From Holophagales bacterium (GTDB lineage: Bacteria > Acidobacteriota > Thermoanaerobaculia > Multivoradales > JAGPDF01), in NCBI GenBank assembly GCA_016699405.1, contig CP064972.1:1116001-1180000 (forward strand): a stretch of 64,000 bases of DNA. The letters run 5' to 3'. Made by a program: the position numbers and the translations under genes. Under the pieces are notes generated by a model, which was not told the DNA's origin, did no database searches, and was given only the letters and a program-made list of their open reading frames with translations. Of this stretch, positions 7,704 through 16,313 are shown piece after piece (position 1 is the stretch's first letter; the number at the start of each line of letters is the position of its first letter).

Positions 7704-10700
7704 CTAGATCTCGATTTCGGCGGCTCGGGCCGCGAAGAACCGGTAGAGCACCGGCAGGACGAAGAGGGTGAGCAGCGTCGACGTCACGAGACCGCCGATC
7801 ACCACGGTGGCGAGAGGCCGCTGGACCTCGGCGCCGGCACTCGACGACACCGCCATCGGCAGGAAGCCGAGGCCGGCGACGAAGGGAGCGAGGACCATCG
7901 CCCTCATCTTCTCGGTGGCACCCCTGAGCAGGGCGTCCTCGAGCGTCATGCCCATCTGGCGGAGCTTCTCGACGTGGGAGACGAGGACGAGGCCGTTCAT
8001 CGTCGCGACGCCGACGAGGGCGATGAAGCCGACGCCTGCCGAGATCGAGAACGGATAGCCCCGCAGGGCGAGCGCGACCACGCCCCCGGTCGCCGCGATC
8101 GGCACGTTGAGGAAGATGAGCGTGCCTAGTCGGGCCGAGCCGAAGGTGGTGTAGAGCAGCAGGAACACGATCAGGAGGGCGAGCGGCAGCAGCACCGCCA
8201 GCCGGGCCGAGGCCTCGCGGAGATTCTCGAATTGGCCGCCCCACTCGACGGTCCAGCCCGTCGGCAGCTTGACCCCGGCTTCGACAGCCCGCTGCGCGTC
8301 GGCCACGAACGTCGCGAGGTCTCGTCCCCGGACGTTGAGCTCGACGTTGATTCGGCGGCTGATGCGGTCGCGGCTGATCTGCGCCGGTCCGTCTTGGACG
8401 GTGACCGCTGCCAACTGGGAAAGAGGCAGGAGGCGCGGGGGTCCACCTGCCACCCCCGGTGCCGCGACCCGGAGATCCGCTATGCGTTCCAGACCGCGCC
8501 TTACGGACGGATCGAAGCGGACCTGGATATCGAAGCGCTTCTGGCCTTCGATCACCGTACCGACCGTCCGACCCCCGATCGCCTCGACCACCTCAAGCGC
8601 GTCGTCCGCGTTGACCCCGTATCGAGCGATGGCATCCCGGTCGATGCGCACTCGGAGCATGGGCAGGCCCTGTGTCTGCTCGGCCTTCACGTCCGCCGCA
8701 CCAGGGACCCGCGAGAGGACGCGCACGATCTCGTCGGCCTTGGTCTTGAGGAGCGTGAGGTCGTCGCCGTACAGGTGAACGGCGACGTCGGAGCGGACGC
8801 CAGAGATGAGCTCGGAGACCCGAAGCTCGATCGGTTGCGAAAAGCTGTAGACCGCGCCTGGGACCTTCGCTCCCAGGGCCTCGTCGAGCGCGGCGACCAG
8901 AGACTCGCGGTCCGGGAAGCGCTCGTGGTCGCCCGGCTTCAGGACGATGTAGGTGTCGCTGACCTCGACGCCCATCGGATCGGTGGCGATTTCGGGGCGG
9001 CCGGTCCGGGAGACGATGGTCTTCACCTCCGGGAATTCTGCCCGGATCACCTTTTCGACCTCGGTGCTGATCCGGTTGGATTCCTCGAGCGAGATGCTGG
9101 GGAGGCGCCAGATCTGAAGGGCAATCGTGCCTTCGTCCAAGCGAGGAATGAACTCGCCGCCCAGGAACGGGGCAATCGCCACGGCCACAACCAAAACCGT
9201 CGCCGCGGTGGCGACCGTCCAGCCGCGGCGAGACAGGGCCCGAACGAGGGCGCCAGGGTAGACGGCATGCAGCCAGCTGAAGATGCGCGGCTCGTTTTCC
9301 GAGACCCTGCCGAGAAAGAACGACGAGAGCACTGGGACCAACGTCAGCGCGCAGGCCAGGGAGAACCCGAGCACGAAGATCAGCGCGGTCGCCATCGGAC
9401 GGAACATCTTTCCCTCGATGCCGCGCAGAGCCAGGATCGGCAGGAAGACGATGGCGATGATCCCGACGGCGAAGACCACCGGGCGGGAGACCTCCTGGGC
9501 TGCCGCCCGTACCTTCTCGAGGAGGGACTCGGCCTCGTGGCGTCGCTCGTGGAGACGTCGGAGGACGTTCTCGATGAGGATCACCGAGCCGTCGACCACC
9601 AGCCCGAAGTCGATCGAGCCGAGGCTCATCAGGTTGGCGGAGATCCCGTACCAGCGCATCAGGATGAAGGCGCCCAGGAGCGACAGCGGGATGGAGATGG
9701 CGGCGATCAGGCCGGCACGGAAGCTCCCGAGAAGAACGAGGAGAACCAGCACGACGAGCAGGCCGCCCTCGGCGAGGTTCGTCGCGACGGTGCGGATGGT
9801 GCGGTGGACGAGCTCCGTACGATCGTAGAAGGTGTCGATCGTCACGCCCGCGGGAAGCGTCTTGCGTATCTCCTCGATCTTGGCCTTGACCCCCTCGGTG
9901 ACGGCACGCGAGTTCTCGCCCATCAACATCATCACCACGCCCACAACCGCCTCGCCGCGCCCGTCGCGCGTCACTGCCCCCTGGCGGATCATCGGCGCGA
10001 ACTCGAGCTTGGCCACGTCGCGCACGTAGACCGGCGTCCCACGCTCGTCGTGCGAGAGCACGACCTCTCCGAGGTCCTCGAGTCGCTCGACCAGCCCTTC
10101 GCCGCGGACGACGTACTGCTCCCCGCGGTGCTCGATGTAGCCGCCGCCGACGTTGCGATTGTTGGCGCCCAGGGCGCGGGAAACGTCGCCGACCGAGAGC
10201 CCGTAAGCGACGAGCCGGTCGGGGTCGAGCGTCACTTGGTAGGTCTTCAGCTCGCCGCCAAAGGAATTGACCTCGACCACGCCCGGGACCGAGCGGAGCT
10301 GATAGTTGACGACCCAGTCGAGCAGCGTGCGAAGCTCCATCGGCGTGTAGCAGTCGGGGCGATCCGGCGCCCCGGCGGCACACGCGGGCTCGCCCCGCAC
10401 CTCGAACTGGTAGATCTCGCCGAGACCGGTCGAGATCGGCCCCATTTCCGGGGTGCCGTACCCCGCCGGAATCGCCTCCTGCGCCTCATTGAGGCGCTCG
10501 CCAACGAGCTGGCGGGCCCAGTAGATGTCGGAGTCCTCCTCGAAGACCACGGTCACCGCGGAAAGGCCGAACCGCGAGATCGAGCGAATCTCATGGACCT
10601 TCGGCAGGCCGCTCATCGCGGTTTCGACCGGGAAGGTGACGAACTTCTCGACCTCCTCGGGTGCGAGCCCGGGGCTGTTGGTGAGAACCTGGACCTGGAC

Positions 10701-10832
10701 GTTCGTCACGTCCGGGACGGCATCGATGGGCAGGTCGGCGAGAGCGTGGATTCCACCCAGGCCGACCAGCAACCAGAGGACGATGACGAGAAAGCGATTG
10801 TCGAGCGAGATGTCGATGATTCGGCGAATCAT
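7704..10832 (-). CDS. czcA: CzcA-type heavy-metal efflux RND transporter
   Basis: A 1042-residue inner-membrane RND pump, the usual length for heavy-metal RND proteins, with TM1 at 10-30 and two large periplasmic loops. The TM4 signature is DFGLVVDGSVILIEN (Asp at about 408). This DFG...DG form is the one associated with divalent-cation pumps (Co, Zn, Cd, Ni) rather than the Cu/Ag CusA form. A loop near residue 160 carries two extra cysteines (PACAAGAPDRPDC). It would use proton motive force to export metal through a tripartite CzcCBA complex. It lies 7 bp after czcB and 9 bp before the PII-like gene, all on the minus strand, and so belongs to one operon. Confidence 0.93.
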   Translation of the reverse strand: MIRRIIDISLDNRFLVIVLWLLVGLGGIHALADLPIDAVPDVTNVQVQVLTNSPGLAPEEVEKFVTFPVETAMSGLPKVHEIRSISRFGLSAVTVVFEEDSDIYWARQLVGERLNEAQEAIPAGYGTPEMGPISTGLGEIYQFEVRGEPACAAGAPDRPDCYTPMELRTLLDWVVNYQLRSVPGVVEVNSFGGELKTYQVTLDPDRLVAYGLSVGDVSRALGANNRNVGGGYIEHRGEQYVVRGEGLVERLEDLGEVVLSHDERGTPVYVRDVAKLEFAPMIRQGAVTRDGRGEAVVGVVMMLMGENSRAVTEGVKAKIEEIRKTLPAGVTIDTFYDRTELVHRTIRTVATNLAEGGLLVVLVLLVLLGSFRAGLIAAISIPLSLLGAFILMRWYGISANLMSLGSIDFGLVVDGSVILIENVLRRLHERRHEAESLLEKVRAAAQEVSRPVVFAVGIIAIVFLPILALRGIEGKMFRPMATALIFVLGFSLACALTLVPVLSSFFLGRVSENEPRIFSWLHAVYPGALVRALSRRGWTVATAATVLVVAVAIAPFLGGEFIPRLDEGTIALQIWRLPSISLEESNRISTEVEKVIRAEFPEVKTIVSRTGRPEIATDPMGVEVSDTYIVLKPGDHERFPDRESLVAALDEALGAKVPGAVYSFSQPIELRVSELISGVRSDVAVHLYGDDLTLLKTKADEIVRVLSRVPGAADVKAEQTQGLPMLRVRIDRDAIARYGVNADDALEVVEAIGGRTVGTVIEGQKRFDIQVRFDPSVRRGLERIADLRVAAPGVAGGPPRLLPLSQLAAVTVQDGPAQISRDRISRRINVELNVRGRDLATFVADAQRAVEAGVKLPTGWTVEWGGQFENLREASARLAVLLPLALLIVFLLLYTTFGSARLGTLIFLNVPIAATGGVVALALRGYPFSISAGVGFIALVGVATMNGLVLVSHVEKLRQMGMTLEDALLRGATEKMRAMVLAPFVAGLGFLPMAVSSSAGAEVQRPLATVVIGGLVTSTLLTLFVLPVLYRFFAARAAEIEI

Positions 10833-10839
10833 GAGCGGG

Positions 10840-12048
10840 TCACTCCTCGCCCCCGAGGCTCTCTTTCGAAGCCTCGGACTTCAGGACGAACGTGCCCGAA
10901 ACCGCCACGGACTCGCCGGCGGACAGCCCATCGAGAATTTCGACGAAGCCATCGCCCTTTCTCCCGGTGCGGACTTTTCGCGACTCAAACCTCCCGTCCC
11001 CGAGTGCGACGAAAGCGACGAAGTCGTCTCCCTCGCGTTGCAGGGCACTTTCGGGCACGGCCAACACGGACACGGACTCCGCCTTGCCGTCGGCGGCATG
11101 AGGGTCCGAGATCCGGACGCGGGCGAACATGCCGGGACGGAGCCTGCCGTCGGGATTCGGCACCTCGATGCGCGCGCGGGCCGTGCGGCTTTCGGTCTCG
11201 ACGCGGCTCCCGAGGTAGACCAGCTTGCCCTCGAAGGCGACCCCCGGAAAGGCCTCGACGTGGAGCTCGACATCGTCCCCTAAGTGGACGCGCGCGAGGT
11301 CCCGCTCGAAGACGTCGATCCACACCCAGACCCGTGACAGGTCGGCGATCTGGAAGAGTGGCGCCTGAGGCTCGACCATCTCTCCCAGCGTGGCGTGACG
11401 CTCGACGATCGTGCCCGCGAAAGGCGCCCGGACCTCGTAGATCGAGGCTCGCGGCTGATCGTACCCGAGGGCCTGCACCTGGTCGTCCGAGAGTCCGAGA
11501 AGATGGAGGTGCTCTTCGGCGCCGCGCAGCGCGGCGTCGGCTTCGCGGGCCGCGGCCTGGGCGGACAGCATCTCCTGTTGCGAGGAGACGCGATCGGCGA
11601 ACAGGCCCCGTTCACGCTCGAAGGTCTCCCGGGCCAGCTCCGCTCGCGCTCGTGCCTGGAGGTACTCGCCGATCGCCTCGCCGAGAGCGATCGAGTCGAC
11701 GCGCGCGAGGACCTGCCCGGATCGCACGAAGTCGCCGGCCTCCGCGAGGGCGGCTTCGACGCGGCCACCCACCCGAGGGCTCACGTGCGCGAACAGCCGC
11801 TGGTCGAAGTCGACCGAGCCGGTGGTCTCGATCTGGGTGTGGAGGGGGCGGAGCTCGGCGGCACCGAGCGTGATGCCAGCGCTGACCAATGCTTCTGGTG
11901 CAAGGTGGATGATCCTCTTGGCGTCTCCGGAGGGGCTCTCCTTCACGGTGGTTTCGGCGTTAGGGACGGCGGCTCGGTCGCAAGCGCCGAGGCTCAGACC
12001 GAGAATCGCAAGGCAGGTAGATGCGGCGGTGCGAACGAGCCGGGTCAT
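10840..12048 (-). CDS. czcB: RND efflux periplasmic adaptor lipoprotein (CzcB type)
   Basis: A 402-residue membrane fusion protein linking the inner-membrane pump to the outer-membrane channel. The N-terminus is a lipoprotein signal with the lipobox LGAC (Cys at about 23). The middle follows the HlyD/RND adaptor pattern: barrel-sandwich hybrid halves (ETTGSVDFDQRLFAHVSPRVGGRV and APFAGTIVERHATLGEMVEP) around a long alpha-hairpin rich in Ala, Glu and Arg, then beta-barrel (VWIDVFERDLARVHLGDDV) and membrane-proximal domains. Its ATG overlaps the end of czcC by 4 nt (ATGA), so the two are translationally coupled. Metal specificity follows that of its partner pump. Confidence 0.9.
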   Translation of the reverse strand: MTRLVRTAASTCLAILGLSLGACDRAAVPNAETTVKESPSGDAKRIIHLAPEALVSAGITLGAAELRPLHTQIETTGSVDFDQRLFAHVSPRVGGRVEAALAEAGDFVRSGQVLARVDSIALGEAIGEYLQARARAELARETFERERGLFADRVSSQQEMLSAQAAAREADAALRGAEEHLHLLGLSDDQVQALGYDQPRASIYEVRAPFAGTIVERHATLGEMVEPQAPLFQIADLSRVWVWIDVFERDLARVHLGDDVELHVEAFPGVAFEGKLVYLGSRVETESRTARARIEVPNPDGRLRPGMFARVRISDPHAADGKAESVSVLAVPESALQREGDDFVAFVALGDGRFESRKVRTGRKGDGFVEILDGLSAGESVAVSGTFVLKSEASKESLGGEE

Positions 12049-13379
12049 CGGGAGGTCTCCGGAGGCGTCGAAGAGGGCGAATTGGGGACCGGCGCGGGAA
12101 TCTGCGTGTCTCCGGTGGCGAGATCCAGGGCGATTTTGGCGAGCCAGGCATCGGCGGTAGCCTCGATCAGCTCTCGCCGGCTGTCGACGAACTCGCGCCG
12201 GAACACCAGCACCTCGCTGGCGCGAAGCTTGCCGCTGGCGAAGGCCTTCTGGACCAGCGCGAGATTCTCGTCCAGGGTTCCGGCGACAGTCTCGCGGAAG
12301 ACCGCGAGTGCGCGCGTCGTGGCCTGGTAGCGGCTGGCCGCTGTCGCCACCTCGGCGCGAAGGGCGACGGTGGCCAGCGCCAGCTGGGCCGCCGCGCCCT
12401 CCTGGCTCGCACGCGCAGCGGCGACGCCCCCCTGGTTACGGGCGAAGAGCGGGATGGTCACGCCGGCAAGGACGGTGGTGAGATCCTCTCGGTCCGCTTC
12501 GCGACCGGTCGCCACACCGAGCACCAGGTTCGGAGCGGCGAGCGACTGCTCGAGCCGCAGGCGAGCCGCGGCGGTCTCGATCTCGATCTTCAGCCCCGCC
12601 AGGTCTTGCCGCTGGTCCAGCGCCCGCGCCTCGAGGTCCTCGACAGGAGCCGCGCTGGGCCACGACTCGGGGAGGTCACCCTCCAGCTTCGGAAGCTCGG
12701 CGGGTGACAGTCCGATCCGCTCGGCCACTTTCGCCCGGGCGGCGATCGCGGCCGCGATGGCAAGCTCCACCTTCCGCTCGGCGCGCCCTTCCGCGGCCCG
12801 CGCGAGGTTCAAGTCGACGAGCGTCCCGGCGCCGGCGTCCAGCCGTCGCTGCTCGAACTCTGCGAGGTTGCGAGCAATGTCCTGCTCGAATCTCGCCAGC
12901 TTCTCGAGCTCGCGAGCCTGAAGGGCGACGACGAAGGCTTCGCCGACGCTCGCCGCGAGCTCCTGGCGCGCCCGCGAGACGCGCAGGCGAATGGCGTCGA
13001 GAGAACTGGACGCAGCGGCGATGCGCTTGCCGCGCTGGCCGGCGATTTCGAATTCCTGCGAGATCCCGAGCTCGCGATCATGAGTCTGCTCCTGACCATC
13101 GTCGCGTCGTGCTCGCGAGGCCTCGATGACAGGGTTGAAGGGATAGACGCGCGAACCCAGGAGCTCGGCCTCAGCTCGGCGGAGGTCCGCTGACTGGGAC
13201 TGAACCTGCGGGCTGCGCTCGAACGCGAGCGCGATCGCCCGGTCGATGGTCAGGCCGGCCGCGGCAGGATCAACCGCCGCCGGCTGAGCCCGGGCATTCG
13301 GGCTCGCCAGAAGGCAACCGAGCAGAAGGCTGATTTCGAGCCGGCGCAGGCGCCGACGCGAAGGAGATGAGTAGGCCAA
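12045..13379 (-). CDS. czcC: TolC-family outer-membrane efflux protein (CzcC type)
   Basis: An outer-membrane channel of the TolC/OEP family, the third part of the CzcCBA efflux complex. It has the two-repeat organisation of the family, with long Ala/Arg/Glu-rich helices (RLRLEQSLAAPNLVLGVATG, LFARNQGGVAAARASQEGAA). The start is uncertain. The frame is open up to an ATG at 13439, but TTG at 13379, preceded by GGAGAG 6-7 nt upstream, gives a clean signal peptide (LAYSSPSRRRLRRLEISLLLG, then NARAQ), so I use 13379 (444 residues). It is 135 bp downstream of the small His/Cys-rich gene and overlaps czcB by 4 nt. Confidence 0.88.
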   Translation of the reverse strand: MAYSSPSRRRLRRLEISLLLGCLLASPNARAQPAAVDPAAAGLTIDRAIALAFERSPQVQSQSADLRRAEAELLGSRVYPFNPVIEASRARRDDGQEQTHDRELGISQEFEIAGQRGKRIAAASSSLDAIRLRVSRARQELAASVGEAFVVALQARELEKLARFEQDIARNLAEFEQRRLDAGAGTLVDLNLARAAEGRAERKVELAIAAAIAARAKVAERIGLSPAELPKLEGDLPESWPSAAPVEDLEARALDQRQDLAGLKIEIETAAARLRLEQSLAAPNLVLGVATGREADREDLTTVLAGVTIPLFARNQGGVAAARASQEGAAAQLALATVALRAEVATAASRYQATTRALAVFRETVAGTLDENLALVQKAFASGKLRASEVLVFRREFVDSRRELIEATADAWLAKIALDLATGDTQIPAPVPNSPSSTPPETSR

Positions 13380-13514
13380 GTTGTGCTCTCCGATGACGGC
13401 CACGCGCGCGACCGAGGCGCGCTGTGGCCCATCCGGCATGGCACGAGGGTGCGGCGCGCAGCGCCGCGACCGGTCGAGCTCGACCCTCGCGCTTGCGGAA
13501 CTACGGTCGGAGAG

Positions 13515-13844
13515 CTAGGTGCGAGGAGGGCGTTCGGGCGTGGCGTGCGTGAACGAAGCCGGCTCGGCGAACGCTGAGGGTGCTGCGATTCGAGCGGTCT
13601 GGACCTGCTGAAGGTTCCCTGCGGAGCTCAGCACGGCAGATGCCGAGGGGCAACAGTGGCAGAGGTGGAACGCTCCCGAGCAGCCATGCTCACGCCCTGG
13701 AGGCTGGTGACGGTCCGAGGTACCGTCGGCATGCGCCGTGTGGCCATGCGCGACGATATGCACCACGTTCTCGAGGGCTTCGCCCGCGCCCGGTAAGGCG
13801 ACGAGAAGCGCCAAGGTGGCGGCGATGCGACGGAGCCAAATCAC
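13515..13844 (-). CDS. Small secreted His/Cys-rich protein of the metal operon
   Basis: A 109-residue protein that I do not recognise as a characterised family, although similar short proteins occur first in czc/cus-type clusters as far as I recall. Residues 1-25 form a signal peptide or membrane anchor (VIWLRRIAATLALLVALPGA). The mature part is rich in potential metal ligands: HIVAHGHTAHADGTSDRH, then EHGCSGAFHLCHCCPS with four cysteines and two histidines within 16 residues. It may bind or sense metal in the periplasm; this is inference from ligand content and position. GTG 13844 is chosen because a TACTCT -10 box ends 6 nt upstream; the frame is open to 14009 but without signal-peptide sense. 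Confidence 0.6.
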   Translation of the reverse strand: MIWLRRIAATLALLVALPGAGEALENVVHIVAHGHTAHADGTSDRHQPPGREHGCSGAFHLCHCCPSASAVLSSAGNLQQVQTARIAAPSAFAEPASFTHATPERPPRT

Positions 13845-13850
13845 CGGCGG

Positions 13851-13856
13851 AGAGTA
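13851..13856 (-). promoter_or_regulatory. -10 box in front of the efflux operon
   Basis: TACTCT on the minus strand ends 6 nt before GTG 13844. It fits the TAnnnT box seen before many genes here and would make the first message of the czc operon leaderless. No clear -35 or metal-regulator palindrome is visible. Confidence 0.4.
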
Positions 13857-14087
13857 TCGCAGCGGCCACGCCGTCCGCCAGCGAGGCAATGACTCTCGTT
13901 CGACTTTGGCGGTGGACCTATCGAAGCGCTCCCCAAGATTCCCGTACGCCCTCGCCGTCATCCGGCGGTGCGCCGGAAGGCAGAAAATGCTCGCGTTCGT
14001 TCGCGGCAAGGCAGCCCCGACAAGATCGACCTCGCGGTTCCGAAGAATAGAAGGTCAGAAGCATCGCCGCGATGCATCGAGACACAA

Positions 14088-14103
14088 TAAATCCCTTGAT
14101 TTA
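14088..14103. repeat. AT-rich inverted repeat next to tRNA-Glu
   Basis: TAAATC-CCTT-GATTTA, a perfect 6-bp inverted repeat 14 nt downstream of the tRNA-Glu 3' end. The surrounding 40 bp are much more AT-rich than anything else nearby. AT-rich sequence just 3' of a tRNA is typical of integrase attachment sites; it could instead be the tRNA transcription terminator. Confidence 0.45.
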
Positions 14104-14117
14104 GGTGGTTTAGATGC

Positions 14118-14193
14118 TGGTAGCGCATACGGGATTCGAACCCGTGTTACCGGCGTGAGAGGCCAGCGTCCTAGTCCACTAGACGAATGCGCC
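14118..14193 (-). tRNA. tRNA-Glu (anticodon CUC)
   Basis: A 76-nt tRNA on the minus strand. The acceptor stem GGCGCAT pairs with ATGCGCT (one G-U pair at position 1-72). The anticodon loop CTCTCAC gives anticodon CTC, and the T-arm contains GGGTTCGAATCCC. The discriminator is A and the terminal CCA is encoded. The D-arm TTCGTCTAGTGG matches the bacterial tRNA-Glu pattern. It marks the right edge of the putative metal-resistance island. Confidence 0.96.
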
Positions 14194-14247
14194 AGACGCC
14201 CCGAAGGGCCGGGGAACTATAGCAGGACCGCGCGTGGCGGCCAAGAG

Positions 14248-14646
14248 TCAGGCGCCGTTCTGGCGGAAGGACAGGCGGACGCCGTCCGGGTCGTGCGTCT
14301 GGAAGACCGTCGAGCCGTCGCGTTCGCGGATCAGACCGCCGGGGATGTTGCGTTCACGGAACGAGATCTCCTCGTAAGCCTTCTCGACCGAGGCGACGAC
14401 GAAGGAGAGGGCGAGCTTCTGCTCCGGCCCCTCGTAGTCGAACGCCTCGTCGCGTCCGTCGAGGCGAGCGCCGTGACCGCGGCCGAGCACCTCGATCGCT
14501 CCCGCACCCGCCTGATAGAGCGCGCCACGGCTGTCCTCGCGATCCCAGCTCTGGAGGCGGGGGAACGCCAGGACCTCGCCGTAGAAGCGGCAGGTGCGCT
14601 CGAAGTCGCGGGCGCGCACCACCACGCGGAATTGCCGGATCTCCAT
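14248..14646 (-). CDS. VOC-superfamily (glyoxalase/bleomycin-resistance fold) protein
   Basis: A 132-residue single-domain member of the vicinal oxygen chelate superfamily. It opens with FRVVVRARDFERTCRFYGEVLAF, the usual beta-alpha start with the FY-G-L pattern, and ends with STVFQTHDPDGVRLSF, where the DPDG turn is typical. Candidate metal ligands include Glu 52 (IEVLG) and the residue corresponding to the second strand. Members range from glyoxalase I and dioxygenases to drug-binding proteins, so the substrate is unknown. ATG 14646 has AGGAG 6 nt upstream. It is a single gene between tRNA-Glu and the divergent amidase gene. Confidence 0.85.
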   Translation of the reverse strand: MEIRQFRVVVRARDFERTCRFYGEVLAFPRLQSWDREDSRGALYQAGAGAIEVLGRGHGARLDGRDEAFDYEGPEQKLALSFVVASVEKAYEEISFRERNIPGGLIRERDGSTVFQTHDPDGVRLSFRQNGA

Positions 14647-14739
14647 GCCGTCTCTCCTGCGGACCTCGCGTGATTCCGATCGACGCCGAGCATCCTACAC
14701 CTCGCGGCGGCGACGCCAGATCGCGCGACGCCCTAATGC

Positions 14740-14745
14740 TATCCT
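14740..14745 (+). promoter_or_regulatory. -10 box of the amidase operon
   Basis: TATCCT preceded by TGC (extended -10 form) ends 8 nt before GTG 14754, implying a leaderless start. An in-frame ATG at 14736 would lie upstream of the predicted transcription start. Confidence 0.45.
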
Positions 14746-14753
14746 CCGCGGAC

Positions 14754-16313
14754 GTGACCGCGCTCCGCTCTCGCGCGCTTTTCGTCGTCGCCTCTCTCTT
14801 CGCGGCGGCCGGCGTCCTTGCCCAGGAGGCCCCGCCCGAGCCCCCCACCACCCCTCCGGCGGCCCTCACCGGCCGCGGCACCGGCGAGTTGGTGGTCGAA
14901 CAGCAGAGTCGCCCGCTCGACTGGGCGATGACCACCGCCGGTCCGCTCGTCGCGTTGACGCCGGTCGTGGCCCGCCTCGGTGGACAGCTCGAGCCGGCGG
15001 CCCTCGGTGAGGGCTACGGCCTCCTTCTCGGCGAGTCGAAGACCCTGTTGGCCCCGGGGAGCCCCTCGCTGACCATCGGTGACGAGATCCTCGCCCTGTC
15101 GCAGGCGCCGGTGGTCGTCGACGGCGAGCTCTTCGTGCCGATCGACCTGCTGCAGCGCACCTTCGGCGCCGTGCTCGGCATCGGCTTCGAATGGAAAGAC
15201 GGCGGCAGCCTGCGGGTCAATCGGCCACAGGCGCGCGACCTGCCCCTCGCGGTCGACCTGGTCAATCTCCAGGGGATCAGCACCCTCGTCCTGCGCTTTC
15301 CCGAGCCGCCGCGCTATCGCGTCCGGGTTCGGCAAGGTGGCGTCGACGTCGAGCTCCTCGGCGACCGGGTGATCGCGCCGGCGCGCAAGGAGTGGGGCGA
15401 CGATCCGCTGGTGCGCGAGATCGGCATCGCCAGCGATCGGATCCGCATCGAGCTCGCGCCCGGCTGCCGTGCCGACCACTACGAGCTCCGCGAGCCGTTC
15501 CGGCTGGTCTTCGACATCGTGCACCAGGACGAGGCGGTGCCCGGCGCACCGGCAGCGGGTGGCGCGACGGCACCGCGCCGGCGGGAGCTGCGGACCATCG
15601 TGCTCGACCCCGGCCACGGCGGTTCGGAGACCGGGGCGATCGGACCGGCGGGAACGGCCGAGAAGGAGCTGACGCTGCAGATCGCCCAGGAGCTCCAGGG
15701 GCGGCTCGCGCAGCGGCTCGGGACCAAGGTGCTGCTCACCCGGACCGAGGACGTCGATCTCGGGCTCGACGACCGTGCGGCCTTGGCCAACCAGAACAAG
15801 GCCGACCTCTTCGTCTCGATCCATCTCAACTCCTCGCCACGGGGTGGGGCGCGGGGAGCTGAGACCTACTTGCTGAGCCTCAAGGCGAGCGACCAGCGGG
15901 CGGCGAGCACGGCGGAGGTGGAGAACCTGGCCGCGCCGACGCCGGGAGCCGAAGGGCTCGATCCCGGCCTGCAGCTCATCCTCTGGGACCTCGCCCAGAG
16001 CCAGCATCTCGCGGCGAGCCAGCGCCTCGCCGCGGTTATCCAGGAAGAGCTCAACACGGAGCTCCAGCTCACCGACCGTGGGGTCAAGCAGGCGCCCTTC
16101 CGAGTGCTCATGGGAGCGGCGATGCCGGCGGTGCTCGTCGAGCTCGGCTTCATCTCGACGCGCGAGGAGGAGGAGAAGCTCCGCACGCCGGCCTACCGCG
16201 CCGCGCTCGCCGAGGCGTTGGTCCGCGCCATCTCGCGATTCAAGGCGGAGACGGAAGGGAGCGCCGAGCCGGCCGTTCCGGCGTCGCCCGCCGCGGTCGT
16301 GGGGGCGCCGTGA
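14754..16313 (+). CDS. N-acetylmuramoyl-L-alanine amidase (Amidase_3), secreted
   Basis: A periplasmic zinc amidase that cleaves the MurNAc-L-Ala bond of peptidoglycan (AmiABC/CwlD-type catalytic domain). The N-terminus is a signal peptide (VTALRSRALFVVASLFAAAGVLA), followed by a region with the copper-amine-oxidase-N/AMIN-like pattern of beta-rich repeats. The catalytic domain starts at about residue 280 with LDPGHGGSETG (first zinc His), then EKELTLQIA (Glu), SIHLNSS (His) and the catalytic Glu in VELGFIS. GTG 14754 (519 residues) is preferred on promoter spacing, with ATG 14736 as the alternative. Its last 4 bases overlap the GerMN gene, and murI and rph follow on the same strand, so this looks like an envelope-maintenance operon. 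Confidence 0.9.
   Translation: MTALRSRALFVVASLFAAAGVLAQEAPPEPPTTPPAALTGRGTGELVVEQQSRPLDWAMTTAGPLVALTPVVARLGGQLEPAALGEGYGLLLGESKTLLAPGSPSLTIGDEILALSQAPVVVDGELFVPIDLLQRTFGAVLGIGFEWKDGGSLRVNRPQARDLPLAVDLVNLQGISTLVLRFPEPPRYRVRVRQGGVDVELLGDRVIAPARKEWGDDPLVREIGIASDRIRIELAPGCRADHYELREPFRLVFDIVHQDEAVPGAPAAGGATAPRRRELRTIVLDPGHGGSETGAIGPAGTAEKELTLQIAQELQGRLAQRLGTKVLLTRTEDVDLGLDDRAALANQNKADLFVSIHLNSSPRGGARGAETYLLSLKASDQRAASTAEVENLAAPTPGAEGLDPGLQLILWDLAQSQHLAASQRLAAVIQEELNTELQLTDRGVKQAPFRVLMGAAMPAVLVELGFISTREEEEKLRTPAYRAALAEALVRAISRFKAETEGSAEPAVPASPAAVVGAP

Noticed and set aside
8232..11873. A 1213-codon open frame on the plus strand across czcA and czcB
   Set aside because: It is antisense to two clearly homologous genes; the protein is Arg/Asp/His-rich with no domain pattern, as expected for a mirror frame in GC-rich DNA.
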